A stretch of DNA of 64,000 nt from Sphagnum compactum (GCA_965153455.1 OZ234494.1:16802001-16866000); one strand, 5' to 3'; positions 50,691 to 63,559 are shown, counted from the first letter of the stretch. Program-made: numbers and translations. The notes: generated by a model from the letters alone, not told the origin.

Positions 50691-52325
50691 AGGGCAATAG
50701 CCCAAGGTGGGACATTCTCGAAATAAGGGGCTTAGGTGAGACATTGACCTGGCTTAAAGCTCGAGGCAAATCAGGAATTAAACGCTTGCAGACCAAGAAG
50801 TTACAATGGACCTGTGGCCATGCCTCTAAGAGCAGAGGCAACTTATGCCTACTGACTTCAAAAAGGAGGCTTTGTTTGCAACTATAGGAGCATCTCCACC
50901 AACAACAATAAATTGGGTTGCACAATGTATTATGGATTTGAGTTAAAATGGTGTGAAACTCACCAAATAGGGCTCTAAATATGCCCAACAGAATTACCAG
51001 TAAAAGTTATTGATTGGCCCAAGTGGTCATGATATTCAAATAGTCTCTCACCCTGTACTGTTCACTTTTTCATGTTCTGGGTGGGGATGGGGGAACAACT
51101 AACACTATATATTGGATGTGGTAAACATTGTTGATACATGCCCAAACAAACAAGGGGTCTGGCGGAGATGCCCTAATATGCGCTCCTCTAAAGTAATAAA
51201 AATTCAAGGGTATTTTAATTGTTGCACCTCGGTTGTACTTGGTAATCTCGGTCATATTCAATAGCTTTTGTGCTAGACAAAAGCCTCCTCTGACATGGGC
51301 TGATTAAGAGGATTGTGATGATTTTTCCTAACTGCAGCTCATATCCACAAAGGTGCAGTTCACTTTGCAGAAACAGTGTTGACCACATCGTCAACGTATA
51401 TGCTACAGAGAAGGAAGTAATCACTTACAGACCCTGGAGGTTGGTCAGGTTTCCAATGGCTCCAGAAAGATTGCCTCGAAGTCCCAGTACTTCGGTCAAA
51501 TCCGTACACGACAAATTAAGATTCAGGACTTTCAAAACACATCATTTGTTCTCAACATACAAAAAAACTCTGTTGGATAAGAAACTAGTAGTCTTATGAT
51601 CTAGCTCCAATTACTGATCATCTGTACTGCAGCAAAAATCTACTTCAGAACACCAGATTCGGCAACCTTACAACCTGATGTCCTCACGTATGTGTTCTCC
51701 TGAAAGCAAAATGGCTCTCATTTCACGGGATACATAATAAGAGACCAGCTACCACATGTTACTAGACGAAAGCTGTGGGGCTTAACTTATAGCTTCTAGT
51801 AGTCCATGTTGGTCAGTAAGCAAAGTTCATACTCTTGGGGGGCATAGAACGTTTGGAACTCACAAGCCAGTTACGATTTGCATATACACATAAGGGCAGG
51901 AACCAGGCGCTGCAGGTTGCACGGGTTGTAGACTGCAACTGACTCCTTGCCATCCACAACGGCAGGGGTCGGAGCATTGATATCTTCGCATTATGCCCAA
52001 TTCGGTGTAAAGGGCCTTTACTGCATTTGCTGCGCAAGCACAAATATATCTTGCACAAGACTCCCTGAGAAGGAAATCTGACGAAGAACTGGTATGTGTT
52101 TGCAGCAAATGCATCGTGTTGCTTACACCTACATAGCCACTTGGCGTCCCTGCAGCTTGGCAAGAAGTGGCATAGGTTGGTTACCTTCTGCATTGCTAGT
52201 CCCATATACGACGGGACAGTTCGCCTCTATTGCGTAAGAACGTCGGACATGAACATCATCTGCAGCAGCGCAACTGCCAGCGACATGGAAGGGTTAGCAA
52301 TCAACAGCATGTAGCTGCGCCCCAT

Positions 52326-53324
52326 GACAAGGAATACAAAGTGACTGCACAAAGAAACAAAGAGTGCAGCAGGGCCTGCAAATATTGTTGTGAATCTCCC
52401 CTTCTTCTTGTGTCAACAGATGCAAAGAGTAGAGAATGTTGAGAATTTAACGGAAGTCAAAATCTTCAGAGCAACGGTATTAAAGCCCTTCTCCAACAAT
52501 TCTCAAACCACTCCTGTTAGTAGAGAAACGGGAATTTCGCGGGGGTAACTAAGCTGATTGCAATTTCAAGCTGTTTCAGTCCAAGTTGCGAGGTTACAAA
52601 ACAGGTAGCGGAGGAGGCCTGTCCCAGGCAGTGCCCTTGAGGTGCTTTAAATATCCTAGGCTTTGAGCAGCTCGGTGCCTTTGAAGCTTCGCCGTTCGCT
52701 TCCATTTTTTTGAAACATAATTAATTTTTGTCCTGACAAATGGGTATCCGAAAATCCGATACGAGCGTCGGTACTGCAATCGGTATCAAGACAAAGAGGA
52801 CGCGTTTGAAAGGCGTAGAATTTCCTCGCTTTGATCTGTCAAAGGTGACAATTGATGTACATGCGAAGAGTCGATGTGATTACCTACTAATATTACGTGA
52901 ACTGAGTTACCTATGTAGCACACACTAATAAAAGCCTCTGAGTCCTGGCGCAATATGGGTAATAACTGTTTCGCTGGCATGTATTATGGGAATCCTTTGC
53001 TCTGTCGTCTCGACGACATCAGTCTCCGGTCTGACCTTTCTGGGAGACCGATATCACGATAATATTGGTACCTGCAGTTGTATCGGTCACCATACAACTG
53101 TCAACCAATTGAAGGGGAGGAAACGTGATGAAGTGGTGGGGATCACGTAAGAAATTTAATAGTGTCTCTTTTTCAGAATGCGTCACGCCAAAAGTCTACA
53201 GTCTGCTCGATTTTGCAACAAAGTAGGTATTCCTTGTCTGTTCAAGAAAAAAAGAAAAAAAAGATTGAATTTTACGCGAGCTTAAGACAAAGTTGAACTG
53301 AGGACAAAAGGGAAGTTAGTGACG
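52326..53324. other. 5' flank of RLK copy C
   Basis: From 52326 to about 52886 this matches the upstream flank of copy B. The rest has no counterpart in B and no coding block was recognised. A polypurine run lies at about 53246-53262. Confidence 0.5.
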
Positions 53325-56300
53325 CTGGATCTGTGGATTTCCAGGGAGTGTTGCTTGGAAATCCTATGCATGGGTTTGAGGTTCATTGCCCTTCCATCCA
53401 AGGCAAACCTGTCACACACTGTGCTCTGGTCGTCACAGAGGCAGCCAGTGATTTTCTTCACCAGTCAATCAGCTGTACGATATTCTGACTACCGCTGTGC
53501 CACTGCTTGTATAATTGTTGCAAGGCTCCATAAGTCAATTGAGCTGCTAAGGGTACATTGTTGTTTCTCCCAACTGTTTCTTCTGTCCCCACTCAAGTTG
53601 CTGCAGTCTTCATGCAAGAAGTTGACAGACCTGCCGATTACCGGAGAACCTTGGCAGCTTCCACACTAATTATTTTATTTTTAGAAATGTTGAAATTTTC
53701 AAAAAAATAAAATTCAAAGAGAAACTTGTGGGAAGAATTAGAGGAATCTTGCAAATTAATTAATTAGTCGACAGATATGTGTACTTAGTATTGCAGTGGA
53801 TTTCACATTATTTTGGTGGGACGCGCATTCACCCTCACCCCTTAAAGGCTGAAGATTCTCACCAAACTCACAGCTACGGCTAGTCATCGAGCAGCGTCCA
53901 ATCAACTTCACAGGTGTAAGCATGTCAGAGGAGGAAGGTCGCATGCACTCTCTACACCTGCAACTCCCATCTGTCAGCCAGTCATTTTTTGGGGGTGAAA
54001 AGTCCCCTAAAAGGAGAGCTAGTTTTCTGAAAGGGAATATTCTGTTGCAAATGCCCATTAAAAAAAAGGAAAAATCTCCAAATTGTGACAGAAAGCTTGT
54101 TTTGCTGCAGAGGGTGTCCGCAGACTCATGCCTACTGGCTACACATTATGACTTTTGTGGAAAAGAGTGGCCAGTGAAGTTGAAATCTGCCTAGGGGTGC
54201 TTGTCACTCTGGCTCCATGAGGGAATTTGAAAAAGAAAACACTGTTGTGGGTCTGCCCAGGTCTGTTGGGTGGCTTAATAGTGTTAAGCACATAGAAACA
54301 CCTTCGGACAAAAAATTCATTGAATTTATTACATTCGAGTAATGGGCAAGCAGTAGGCATGAGAACCAACTCTGCCTCCTTGCCAGCGAGTGAGGCAACA
54401 CGGAAACTGTGGGAGATGCCAAACACCACACTGAATGAAACCCCTCACTGAACAGTGAGCACTGAGGATTCTGCAGCCTGAAAGAAAATGGGGCACGCGG
54501 TTTCCACCACTGCCTAGGTATTGCAAGATAGCAGAATGGCTACCAGGAAAGAGAATAGGTAGCTTCCACATGCCGGGTAATCCAGGAGAAATTATGGCAT
54601 TTCGTACCGACAGGCTCGGGCATAGCTTTTTAAAGTCAGGTACCAGATTTTGTTTCTGAAATGGATCTTTTCTGGTGTGTACAACAAATGAGACAACATG
54701 CTCAAGAACTTGCAGAAAGAGAGAGAAAGTGACATACAGCGGAGAGCGGCCCCTCTAAAGCCCATTGTGTGATGGATGGAGGGGTTTACTTTACTGGGCG
54801 TAAGGACTTGTCGATTTCTTCTCTTACTTCCCCCCCTGATGCCTGGCGGGTATCAGTCAGGTATGACCAAAAGCAAAGACTACAGGTGCTGTGTGGGCAT
54901 TGCGTTTTCAAAGGTGGGCAAGGAAATTAGAGGAATATTTAAGAATTCTCCCCAATGTTTCTCCCAATGTTTCTCTCGTTTTTCACAATGCCCACATGTT
55001 CTTTACGAAAATGTAGGCCATAATCATGCTTTCCAACTTTCATTTGTCAAATGTGCACTCAAACCACACAGATTGTTAGTGGTACACATCTTCATTTATG
55101 TTAGTGTGATCCGTATTCACTTGGGCTCTGTACTATTGTGCACTACCAATGACCATCAACTCATCAATTGATGAAAAAAATGAAATGATTTTGTGAAAAT
55201 TAAGTCCCAATATTTGCACACTCGTTCAAGTTCCAAAAGGACAAAGATGGGTGAAGCATATGGATAAAAGCTGGGAGATGTTATTGGGAACATGTTGGGG
55301 ACCCATTGGGTCTTTGAGGGGAACACATTGAGATCAACAAGAATTCAACCACCTTGGTCCCCACCCTCCCAAGAAGGAAAAAACTCGGCCTATTGGGTGC
55401 ATGATGTAGTTCCTCATTGGTGGAGCAAAATTTGTACATTATATCTTATATGATATACATATTGAACATTATATAGTATTATAATTGAATTAATTTTGAA
55501 AAAAATATTATAAATCTTTTTTTTTGCATGTAGTTTGAAAAGAAAATGGAAGTGACTTCCCAAGACTCTTATATTCTAGGTTTAATATTATAAAATCACT
55601 ACGATGTATTGCTATCCATTGAAGACTTTCTAATAGTACTAAGAGGACTAGCCCATCCTTGGATGGTACCATTAGGAATGTCACACCTTGATTGTTTTGG
55701 ATCCATCGAACTTTGAAAAATCATAGGAAACACTTAAATAATTATTTCATAATTTTTTTAATGAGTACATTTATTAAGTTCCATAGATTTTGAAATTTTA
55801 ATAATATAAAAAAATTGTGTATTTTGATGTTCCTAATCCTTGCATTTATAAAAAATTTCAGGAATGTAATGCTAGTTTTTTTTCTTGAATTTTTTGGTCA
55901 AGAACACAAATTTGAAACATGATTTGAGAATTTTTTTGGGCATTTTTTCTTAAAGTAATTGGGGGAGTAATTTTGAAAAGCTTTTAATTAGGAAATTAAT
56001 TGAATAAGCATAATTTAGTTATGAATTTCCAAAAGTTAAAAATATGGATTCAAGCAAAGGTCGTGCCTGACAACAAGGTGCTAATGAGTCCAATTTGAGC
56101 TTAGTTGGATATTGATGAGGATGAAATTGGATGACCAAACACACTTGGTTGACAAAATCTTGAAACTTTGAATGTGTGCCATCAAACTTGTCAAGTAGGT
56201 TGATCTGTGTTTCCTTTGGTTGGGATTGTGTTGTTAAAACACATCCCAAGGAGGTCGAAACTTGATCAATTTGCAAATGAACAACAAATTCATGAAGTGT

Positions 56301-57096
56301 TTGATTTTCCTATTCAAGATTCCTAAGGATAGCAAGGAATGACTTTTTCCATGGATGTAAACATGATGAACACCGTGATATATGACACCAACAAGAGGTG
56401 TGTAATCCACAACTTAGTAAAAAAGAAGTGGGTAACCCGTGATTTTTTGAAAACTTTTCCTTGAAGAAGAGTGTAATCCATGACTTCTTGAAAAAAATTC
56501 CTTAAAGAAAAGGGGTAATTCACATTCAACTCCAAAAAAAATCTAACTCTTAAATGATTTATAGATGCAAAAATAGACATAGACCTGATGGGGTATGTTT
56601 AAACTGTCAAGGACATGAAGAACCATAAGAACAAAGGCTAAAGGAAAAGGTCTAAATTTCTAATTTCCAAACGAAGAACAAGACAAGATTACATGATTAA
56701 AAAAAACCACACAAAAACTAAGAACAAGAACACCAGATGTGTAAGACAAATGTGAAAGCGAATCTTTATTATATTAATGAATGCAAACATGAACATGAAA
56801 AGAACTTGACAAGGCTATGGTGCAAAATCGTGCTTAAGATTGGTGTTGAATAGACTAAAAGAAATGAGGGGTTTTATTCCTATTTATATATGCCTTTGGA
56901 GACCTAGTTCAAGGAAGCTTCTAAAGAGGCTTCTATGTGTGCATCAAATAAGGAAGCTTTTTGAAAACCTTCTTAACTGAGAGTCAACTATGATTTAACT
57001 AAAACTTAATTTAGACTTAACTAGAAGTCAACTAAGAGTTAATTAAACGTGACTAAGACTTAACTAAAAATTAATTAAGATGTCATATTGAGATAC
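53325..57096. repeat. Segmental duplication block C
   Basis: Partner of block A (14935-20066). It has the empty Helitron site at 54333/54334. At about 55203 it jumps from sequence matching A 17710 to sequence matching A 18172, joined at a shared TAAG, consistent with a deletion of about 470 bp at microhomology. It also carries the gag fragment at 56019-56276. Homology ends at 57096. Confidence 0.9.
56019..56276 (-). pseudogene. Ty3/gypsy gag fragment, sister to 19008-19300
   Basis: Encodes INLLDKFDGTHSKFQDFVNQ, as in the block A copy, with a few substitutions downstream (QFHPHQYPTKL). It ends at the same stop. It is a duplicate, not a second insertion. Confidence 0.75.
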
Positions 57097-59479
57097 ACTT
57101 GGACATGCATGTAAAAAAACCATTGCCAAATCTTAATACATCAAGTCAACATTCCAAGGACTATAAGGTAAATATAAAAGACTTTTGATTTGCTCCCACC
57201 ATATCAATTATACTTATTCCATGAAACGAATATAGTGCAGAAAACTTTGTATGCTTTCAAGGAAACTTTTAAACCAGTTTTGAATGTGGAATCTACAAAA
57301 AAATGCATGAGTATCCTGCTTTCGTTGAACACTATATTCTAACCATGGGAAAATGTCTTCGTCGAATGGAAGAAGTGCAATATTTTAGACGGGAGTGGCG
57401 ATGTTCCCGCTCATCCTCCAAAACCAATTGGAAAATCAACATTTGGTTGCCTTGCAAATTTAATGGGAAAACGATTCAAGAAGTTAGTAAGAGGACTACT
57501 TGACCACACAATCACATTACGAGAATGTCCAACTAAAGGTGGAGGGAGGCCTAATCTCAAATCGATGTATGAAATCACAAGGGTCTTAAAATGGAAAACG
57601 GTGATCCGTAATGAAATCATGATTCATTTTGGATTTCTAAAATCGACTACAAATAATCATAAGCCCTACAAAGATGATGAATGGAGGGAAGTGAAAAGCA
57701 AACATAACCTAGACAAAATGATTTTATCCATTTTAGATGCGAAATTCAATTAAGACTTTTACAATAAAAAGAAGAGGTTGAACCCTTAAGATGAGGCACC
57801 CCCCTTGGGGTTCAAATGTGCACTGTAGAAATGGATTGAGAATGGAACTCCAAAGGGGAATGTAGTTGAGGCAATTCTTTTGGACTCGCATTACAAGTTT
57901 GAGAGAATTGATAATATGGTGGGTCTTCTTGATGTGATCGATAAGGAGCATGTGGCATCAAATTTTGCATGATGATTCCACTAGAATAATCACAATTGTA
58001 TGTACCACACACATGATTAAAGACAATCCAATAGTGTGGATAGGCCCCGATTGGGAGTCCTTCCTCTAAACAATGAAACATGTGAAAGTTTCATTCAAAG
58101 TCGTTGTTTGTATATGCGATCAAGACTCCTTTAGGAACCTGTTTTCAATGGTCACAAAGTCCGGTCATGTGACGAGTTTTCAATTTTAATTTGGGCAATA
58201 CATGGCCGAACCAGCTAATCATCAAAAAACCTGATGAAGGATCCGGTCCTTCTTTATGCATATTTGTTCATTTGCAAAATTGCTACAAATATAACATAGG
58301 ATGTTTTCGATAACAACAAGTTGCCATTATTAGTGGAGCGTAAGACATCCTCCTTCCTAGAAGGCAAGCTCTTGTACAAAAACAAAAACAGCCCTAAAGC
58401 CCTAGTGAAAATCCTCAAACCGATCATTTCTAATGTAGTGTATTATGGTGTGCTTTAGTGTATTCGGTGGAGGGGTTCTGATGTATGTCTGTCTTGTAAG
58501 TCATATCTTTCACATCTTTTAAAACTATTCTTGACTTGTCTTTGGGTGTATGATTTATGATTATGGATTTTCTTCAAATTGTAGGAGATGAGATGTAAAA
58601 TTCTAGAAATTGTTCCTATCAATCTCAAAGGGGATCACTATGAGACGATAATGTCCATTTGCTTGCAAATGTTGTCAAGTGTTATTACCTAAAATGCAAG
58701 AACAAAGCCCGAAGCAAGAAGATGCAAATCACAGTTAGTGCACAAACTAATCTTAAAGTCGAGTAGGGTGGTCGAAACAGTGGGGATGACGAAGGAACAA
58801 GGAACAAGGAACACGGTGGAGGTAATGAAGAACAAGGAGCTAAAGCCAGGACAAAGGGGAGGAGAAGGGGGAAAAAGGTGGAAAGAAAAATACTCCTCAA
58901 AGAAAGGCCAACAAATACAAGCAATATTCGAGGAGGGACAATCCAAGAAGAACGTTTCCGGTAGTAAAACCCAACATTTGAAGAAGGGAGGGGTTAATCG
59001 CGAAAAGAGTTTGTCCAACCCTTGTGGCCAATTCATTGAGAATTAAGAAATGGATATCCTAAAGGACAATGAAGTACGTGCGTCTTGTAATAGGTCAGTA
59101 TTTGTTGCATCAATTGCTTCATCAAGTGGGGCGAATGGTCTACCCATAGATGAAAACTAGGAGGTTGGTGAGGATCTATGAAGCTTGGCAGTTCCAACAA
59201 AAAAATTGAGCCCATTTAAATTTCAATAGATTATTTAATGATAGGACTCCTAAATGTATGTACAGTTTAATCATAAAAAGTGTGTGTTCAATACATATTC
59301 TATTGTGTTGGAATACAACATGAACAAAAATAAACAATATGTTCCAATAGGTGCTCATTTGTTGTTCATTTTATTTTAGTTTTGCGTATGTAAGGTTTAA
59401 TCTTCCATTCAAATGTACATTACTTTATGGTCAACAACACATTGTTGCTAGATTGTTTTTTAACATAGGAAGTTATAAA
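57097..59479 (+). other. Unrecognised, probably transposon-derived sequence
   Basis: After the end of block C several plus-strand frames look protein-like although broken. Examples are a Lys/Arg-rich frame at 57463-57753 (RGLLDHTITLRECPTKGGGR, ending LDKMILSILDAKFN), broken frames at 57950-58200 with WIGPDWESF and CICDQDSFRNLFSM, and a highly charged frame at 58738-59046 rich in Lys, Glu and Gly. I do not recognise a domain. The arrangement may be the remains of a DNA transposon gene, but this is a guess. Confidence 0.35.
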
Positions 59480-59870
59480 AAAGGTTAGTGGCCACCTAGT
59501 GTCACATTTAGAAATTTTCTTAATTCCCTTTGTATTTCTTTGAACTTCTAGTGATCGTTAGGTGTTACCAATTATGCAAATTTGATTTTCATTGGTAGTG
59601 TAATTTGTTTTCAAAACATCTAATGACCACCAGGGCTCCCGCTTGTCTACAATCTTGCAATTCTTCAGAAGTCCTTGTTAGGAGATTTTTTGTTACTTTA
59701 GTTTGTTTTCTTGACCATTTGGCGATTGTTAGGCATTGTCGATAAAAACATTTTTGTCGTTGTCTTTGGTTTCATAAATGTTTGACAGTTGCTAGGCAGT
59801 ACAAATAAACATATTCCTCTCTTGTCTTTCGTTTCGAAAATGTTTGGCGACCGCCAAATGCTTTTGAATC
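59480..59870. repeat. Degenerate short repeats before the HAD-like modules
   Basis: A loose motif with (T/C)TAGTGATCGTTAGG, TTGGCGATTGTTAGGCATTG, TTTGACAGTTGCTAGGCAGT and TTTGGCGACCGCCAAATGC recurs about every 70-110 bp with poorly conserved spacers containing TTTTCATT or TTTGGTTTC. It could be a decayed minisatellite. No coding was seen. Confidence 0.4.
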
Positions 59871-59976
59871 AAAAAATGAACTATTTTTTTTACTGAATTT
59901 GTGTTATTTTTAGTATTTCCAAATGTGACTATAAATGGAAGTTCATTTCTTTTGTTTGTACACAAGGACTTGTGAG

Positions 59977-60950
59977 ATGGATGCAATGCTCAACGACCTT
60001 AGTGATTTCATTTACAACGCTGAAACTTATGAAGTTGAATCAGTGGTGGAACACCTTATTTCTAGTCAGTGTGTTCTGAATTCTACTGCAAATACTTTAG
60101 TTGTCGGGACCTTTGATGTCAACTCAATGGAAGATGAGCCCAGTCCTCCTATTGAGGATGTGTTGAATTTTGGAACAAATGACCTATCCTATCATTCTAT
60201 TCAAGATGGAGTAAATCAAGAGAACGAACTTGACTTTAGTGTTCAAGAGAACTCGGAGGTGAGTCCTCTCCATGTTGTTCTTGGCTTAAAGGGAGTTCTT
60301 GCAAGACAAGGAAAATCCTTTGAAGCTTGTAATCTTATTATTAGATAATGGTATAGATGTCTGTTGTTCGATCCTTTAGTGATCCCACGACCAAGACTAC
60401 AAGAATTCCTACAAAAGTGCCTTCAACAGTTTGTAGTGTATATCTAGACTAAGTGTAAGCCCTACAAGGTGCCTATGTTTTTCAGTGAGTTGAAGGAGCA
60501 TGTTGAGGTTAATATTGAGTCTTCTAACATATTTGGACATGAGATTTGTTAGAGAAATAACCATTTTTTATGGAAAAAACCTTCATCCATTGTTTTCCAT
60601 AAGAGCTTCATAGATTTTTGAATGAGAGCCCCGAGTACTTATTTTGGTAATATTATCTTGTGGACCATAATCATGTTAGGTCGATGCGGAACCAATTAAC
60701 AACATATTACTTGTTGAAAAATGGAATGGTAAAGTAGAAGTTTCACTGAATTGCTTGATTGTTGTGGTCCTCCCGTACTTGGAGGCTTTTCATTCCTCTA
60801 TAAAGTTTGTGTGTACATTTTTAGAACATAATCCTTTTGGTAGGATGCCTCATACAATTGCTACAAATACTGAGTTTTGAAAGCTTTTGGAAGCTTGCAA
60901 CAATTAGTGTAATGTTACCTTCTATATGGTGAAATCAAACATTTCATGAT
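59977..60950 (+). pseudogene. FCP1/NIF-like HAD domain remnant, module 1
   Basis: An acidic N-terminal frame starts MDAMLNDLSDFIYN (59977) and runs to HVVLGLKGVLARQG, where DLNGVL would be expected, so the catalytic Asp is lost. The same frame continues past stops with PRPRLQEFLQKCLQQFVVYI and a stop where the family has a Trp. Further on, in a shifted frame, come LVDHNHVRSM (LLLDDSPYKAL in functional relatives) and LPYLEAFHSS with LEHNPFGRMPH. The family (FCP1 homology, NLI-interacting-factor-like) contains protein phosphatases and TIM50-like proteins. This copy has at least four stops and one frame change. Confidence 0.65.
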
Positions 60951-61199
60951 TATTATGGTTTTTTTGGTGTTATGATATTGTGTTATTTTTTTTGTCCTTA
61001 ATGGAATTGTTATGACGTTACATCACCCTGCTTGTTAGTTTCATTAATAATTGTTGGAATTTGGACTTAAAGCTATTGCCCCATCATTAAGTGTTGGAAT
61101 TATCAAAAGCACCGTAATTTGAGTGCTATGATTTGTATCCTTTGAGGATTTTGTTCTAAATGAGAATATTTGTTGGAATAATAGGCCCATGATCTTGTA

Positions 61200-61996
61200 T
61201 GTCCGTCCACGTCACTCAAGAATCAAATGTTGGGACTCAAGGTTATAGATTTAGTTGCACATGCCCCACAAACCGAGCAAGGGTCCCAAGACATCGCCAC
61301 GACTTTAGGTTTGTAAGAAAAAAATGTGGTTATTGCAGAGGTGAATGAATATCATCTAATTTTCGACATGAATGGAGTATTAGTGGTGACATGAAAGGGT
61401 CCAACTAGATTTCGCCCAATGGTTTTAAAACCCAAGTTGAAAGAGTTCCTTTGCATTTGTATAAATAAATTCATTGTTTACATTCGGTCTTCTGCAATAA
61501 AGAGGAACTTTGCTAGGCATTTGGAAATAATCAAGGAGAAAATTACTTTTGTCCTTCCATCTTCAAGAATAGTAGACCAAATGCTTTGCTTTATAAATGA
61601 GCATTTCCTCCCTTAGAAGCTTGAAAAGCCTATTCTCCATAAAAACCTAGACAATTTTTTCCATATGTTCCCAAGTACAAATTATGGAAAGACACTACTT
61701 GTAAAATACACACCTCACAAAAGTATGTTTAACTTTCCTTTTAGTGCCACTTTCCTTTAGACATTTTATTCGTCCAAAATAGATGGTAATTATTTGCTCG
61801 GAACTATTCTCCCGTACTTGGAACCCTTGCATTCATCTGGAATGCAGGTTTCTAAATTTTTGGAATGTAATCCATTTGGGAGCATTACACATTTTCTTCC
61901 TTCCAACCTTTGGTACAAGAAATTGACTCTACAATGCTCTTCCAAATGTGATGACATTTTTTGTAACATGATGAAATCAAAACCTGGAAATTAAAA
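61200..61996 (+). pseudogene. FCP1/NIF-like HAD domain remnant, module 2
   Basis: The frame around 61345-61410 reads EYHLIFDMNGVLVVT, followed by a stop and then RFRPMVLKPKLKEFL and INKFIVYIRSSAIKRN. This is the D.NGVL...F.RP...EFL......V..WSS pattern of plant FCP1-like proteins. After another stop come LVKYTPHKSMFNFPFS, GNYLLGTILPYLEPLHSSG and LECNPFGSITH, all with counterparts in module 1. The first catalytic Asp is present (DMNG) but the second position is Asn and the distal DD motif is lost. Confidence 0.7.
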
Positions 61997-62399
61997 AAAA
62001 TGAAATATATTATTTGATTGTTTTGTATTACGATGTATGTATTGTTGAACATGATATGTTTTGTTTCTATCTCCCTAAGTCGATTTGAATGATTGTCTAT
62101 TTCTCATATATATTGTAAATCATAATCGGTAGTGTGCTTACTGAAACATGGCTTGGTGGCTACCAAGTGTTTGTTGGAATCTACTTTTTCAAAAATTGGT
62201 AGTGGCACGTTGTGGTATTCAATACTTGTTGTAAACACTAGTGACAGATCGTGGTGATTCAACATCCTAATTCAGACTATAACATTATTATTGATTGCAC
62301 ATTGTCATAATATTGAACAACAGATTAATATGTTGTCACGTTTCTATATTTTATTTCACTGACAAAGTTCTTATTAGCGTTGTAGTTCAATATTGCGTT

Positions 62400-63235
62400 G
62401 CATCTAGCTGAATGGATCAAAGGCACTTCAATGGGTTCATGTGGATGCTTGAAGTTTGCAGGACCCAAAAAATTGTTAATTCTCAATGTGAATGGTGTGT
62501 GGTGTTATGTGCCACAATGTGCTATTTAATGCATGAATGTTTGGATGAAACATTGACAAAAGTAAAGTTGAAGTTAGAGTTGGAGTTGAACATTTTCTTT
62601 CCAATGCTTTTAAAAAGTTCTACATTGCAATTTGGTCTTGTATGAAACTTGAGGATGTGCTATAAATTCTTCCCATGCTAATGCTAGAAAAGTTTGTGGA
62701 TGAGTTCATTTTTATTTAGGGATGTGAACAATGTTCGAAAACTTTTGGTCAACTTACTCCAGGGTTCCATTACTATATAAAGGATTTGAAACATGTATAT
62801 TATGCTTATTGTGGGCTACCTTATGGGATAGAAGGTCAAAGATTACTAATTATGACAAACCTAGCAAAGCGCTTTGAAATCCAAAATGGAGTGATTTTTT
62901 TTGGGAGTCCTTTCAGGGTGGAATTTTGTCAAGGAATAAGGTGCATGTTGGATTTGGCATCTCGATTGTGGCCAACCTTAATTAAGTTGCCTTTCGCGAG
63001 GACGGATCAAAATCATTATGATTTTATGCTCAAGTATTCTAAGCCTTGTTTGAGTTCTTCTCGCAAAATTATTTTTGGTTCATGCAATATGCGAATAATG
63101 ACAATGGGGATCTTCTTAATGCGAGGCTCCCTTTGGATATGCATTTTGAATCATTTCATTTCATTTCAATTTACATCCTTGATGTCAATTATTATCTTAT
63201 AATATGGTTTCATTCTTTTGTACTGAGTTTTGTTT
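62400..63235 (+). pseudogene. FCP1/NIF-like HAD domain remnant, module 3
   Basis: The plus strand near 62613-62660 reads YIAIWSCMKLEDVL then a stop and ILPMLMLEKFVDEFIF. Further on come GCEQCSKTFGQLTPG, DLKHVYYAYCGLPYG and, across frame changes, a degraded PSKAL.NPKW segment. Last is LASRLWPTLIKLPFARTDQN with HYDFMLKYSKP. The IWS(C/S)MK...V segment and the later D(E/S)P.KAL..P equivalent fit the second half of an FCP1-like domain. No DLNGVL half is seen immediately upstream; it starts after module 2 with a different N-terminus. Confidence 0.65.
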
Positions 63236-63559
63236 GCAGTTGCTTGTGATTGTTGTTCACAGATTACACGACAACGTTTATAGCTTTGAAAGGGAGAAAA
63301 TAATGTCCTCCACTGAGATTCTTATTTCAAGATGATGTGGATTGAATTGCATATTTGACCATGGACCATCCCAAAAGTTCTAAGTAGAAGAGGAATTGAT
63401 TTTTTTCTTATGGTTTGCATTGTTGTTAGTGTTATTTACAATGGATTTTTCATTTGTTGATTTTTAAAGGTTGTTTGCTCTACCTTGCAACAAGGTGGCC
63501 ACCATGGTTCAAAGTTCAAATTGTATTTGAAATGTTCAATAAATTTTTTGTTCTATATA

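Larger units (their letters stand above)
43165..52325 (-). pseudogene. LRR receptor-like kinase, copy C, decayed
   Basis: This is a tandem paralogue of copy B with closely similar kinase exons: 43476-43165, 44557-44407, 44987-44744 and 45333-45126, keeping VAVK, HRD, DFG and GYLSPEYA. Damage relative to B: an in-frame TAG at 52229-52227 (codon 33, just after the signal peptide); the acceptor of the third exon changed from AG to AC (about 51514); the acceptor of the P-loop exon changed from AG to AA (about 45635); a frame-breaking loss in the LDLHDNNF exon (about 49205-49265); a donor changed from GT to AT (about 50550); and replacement of the part of B from 33335 to 36030 (at least five LRR exons) by about 480 bp of unrelated sequence (48480-48955). 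Still-coding exons include GNPCCN (about 46530-46620), a transmembrane exon and an LRR exon (48085-48243). A short receptor-like product from the kinase end cannot be excluded. Confidence 0.85.
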
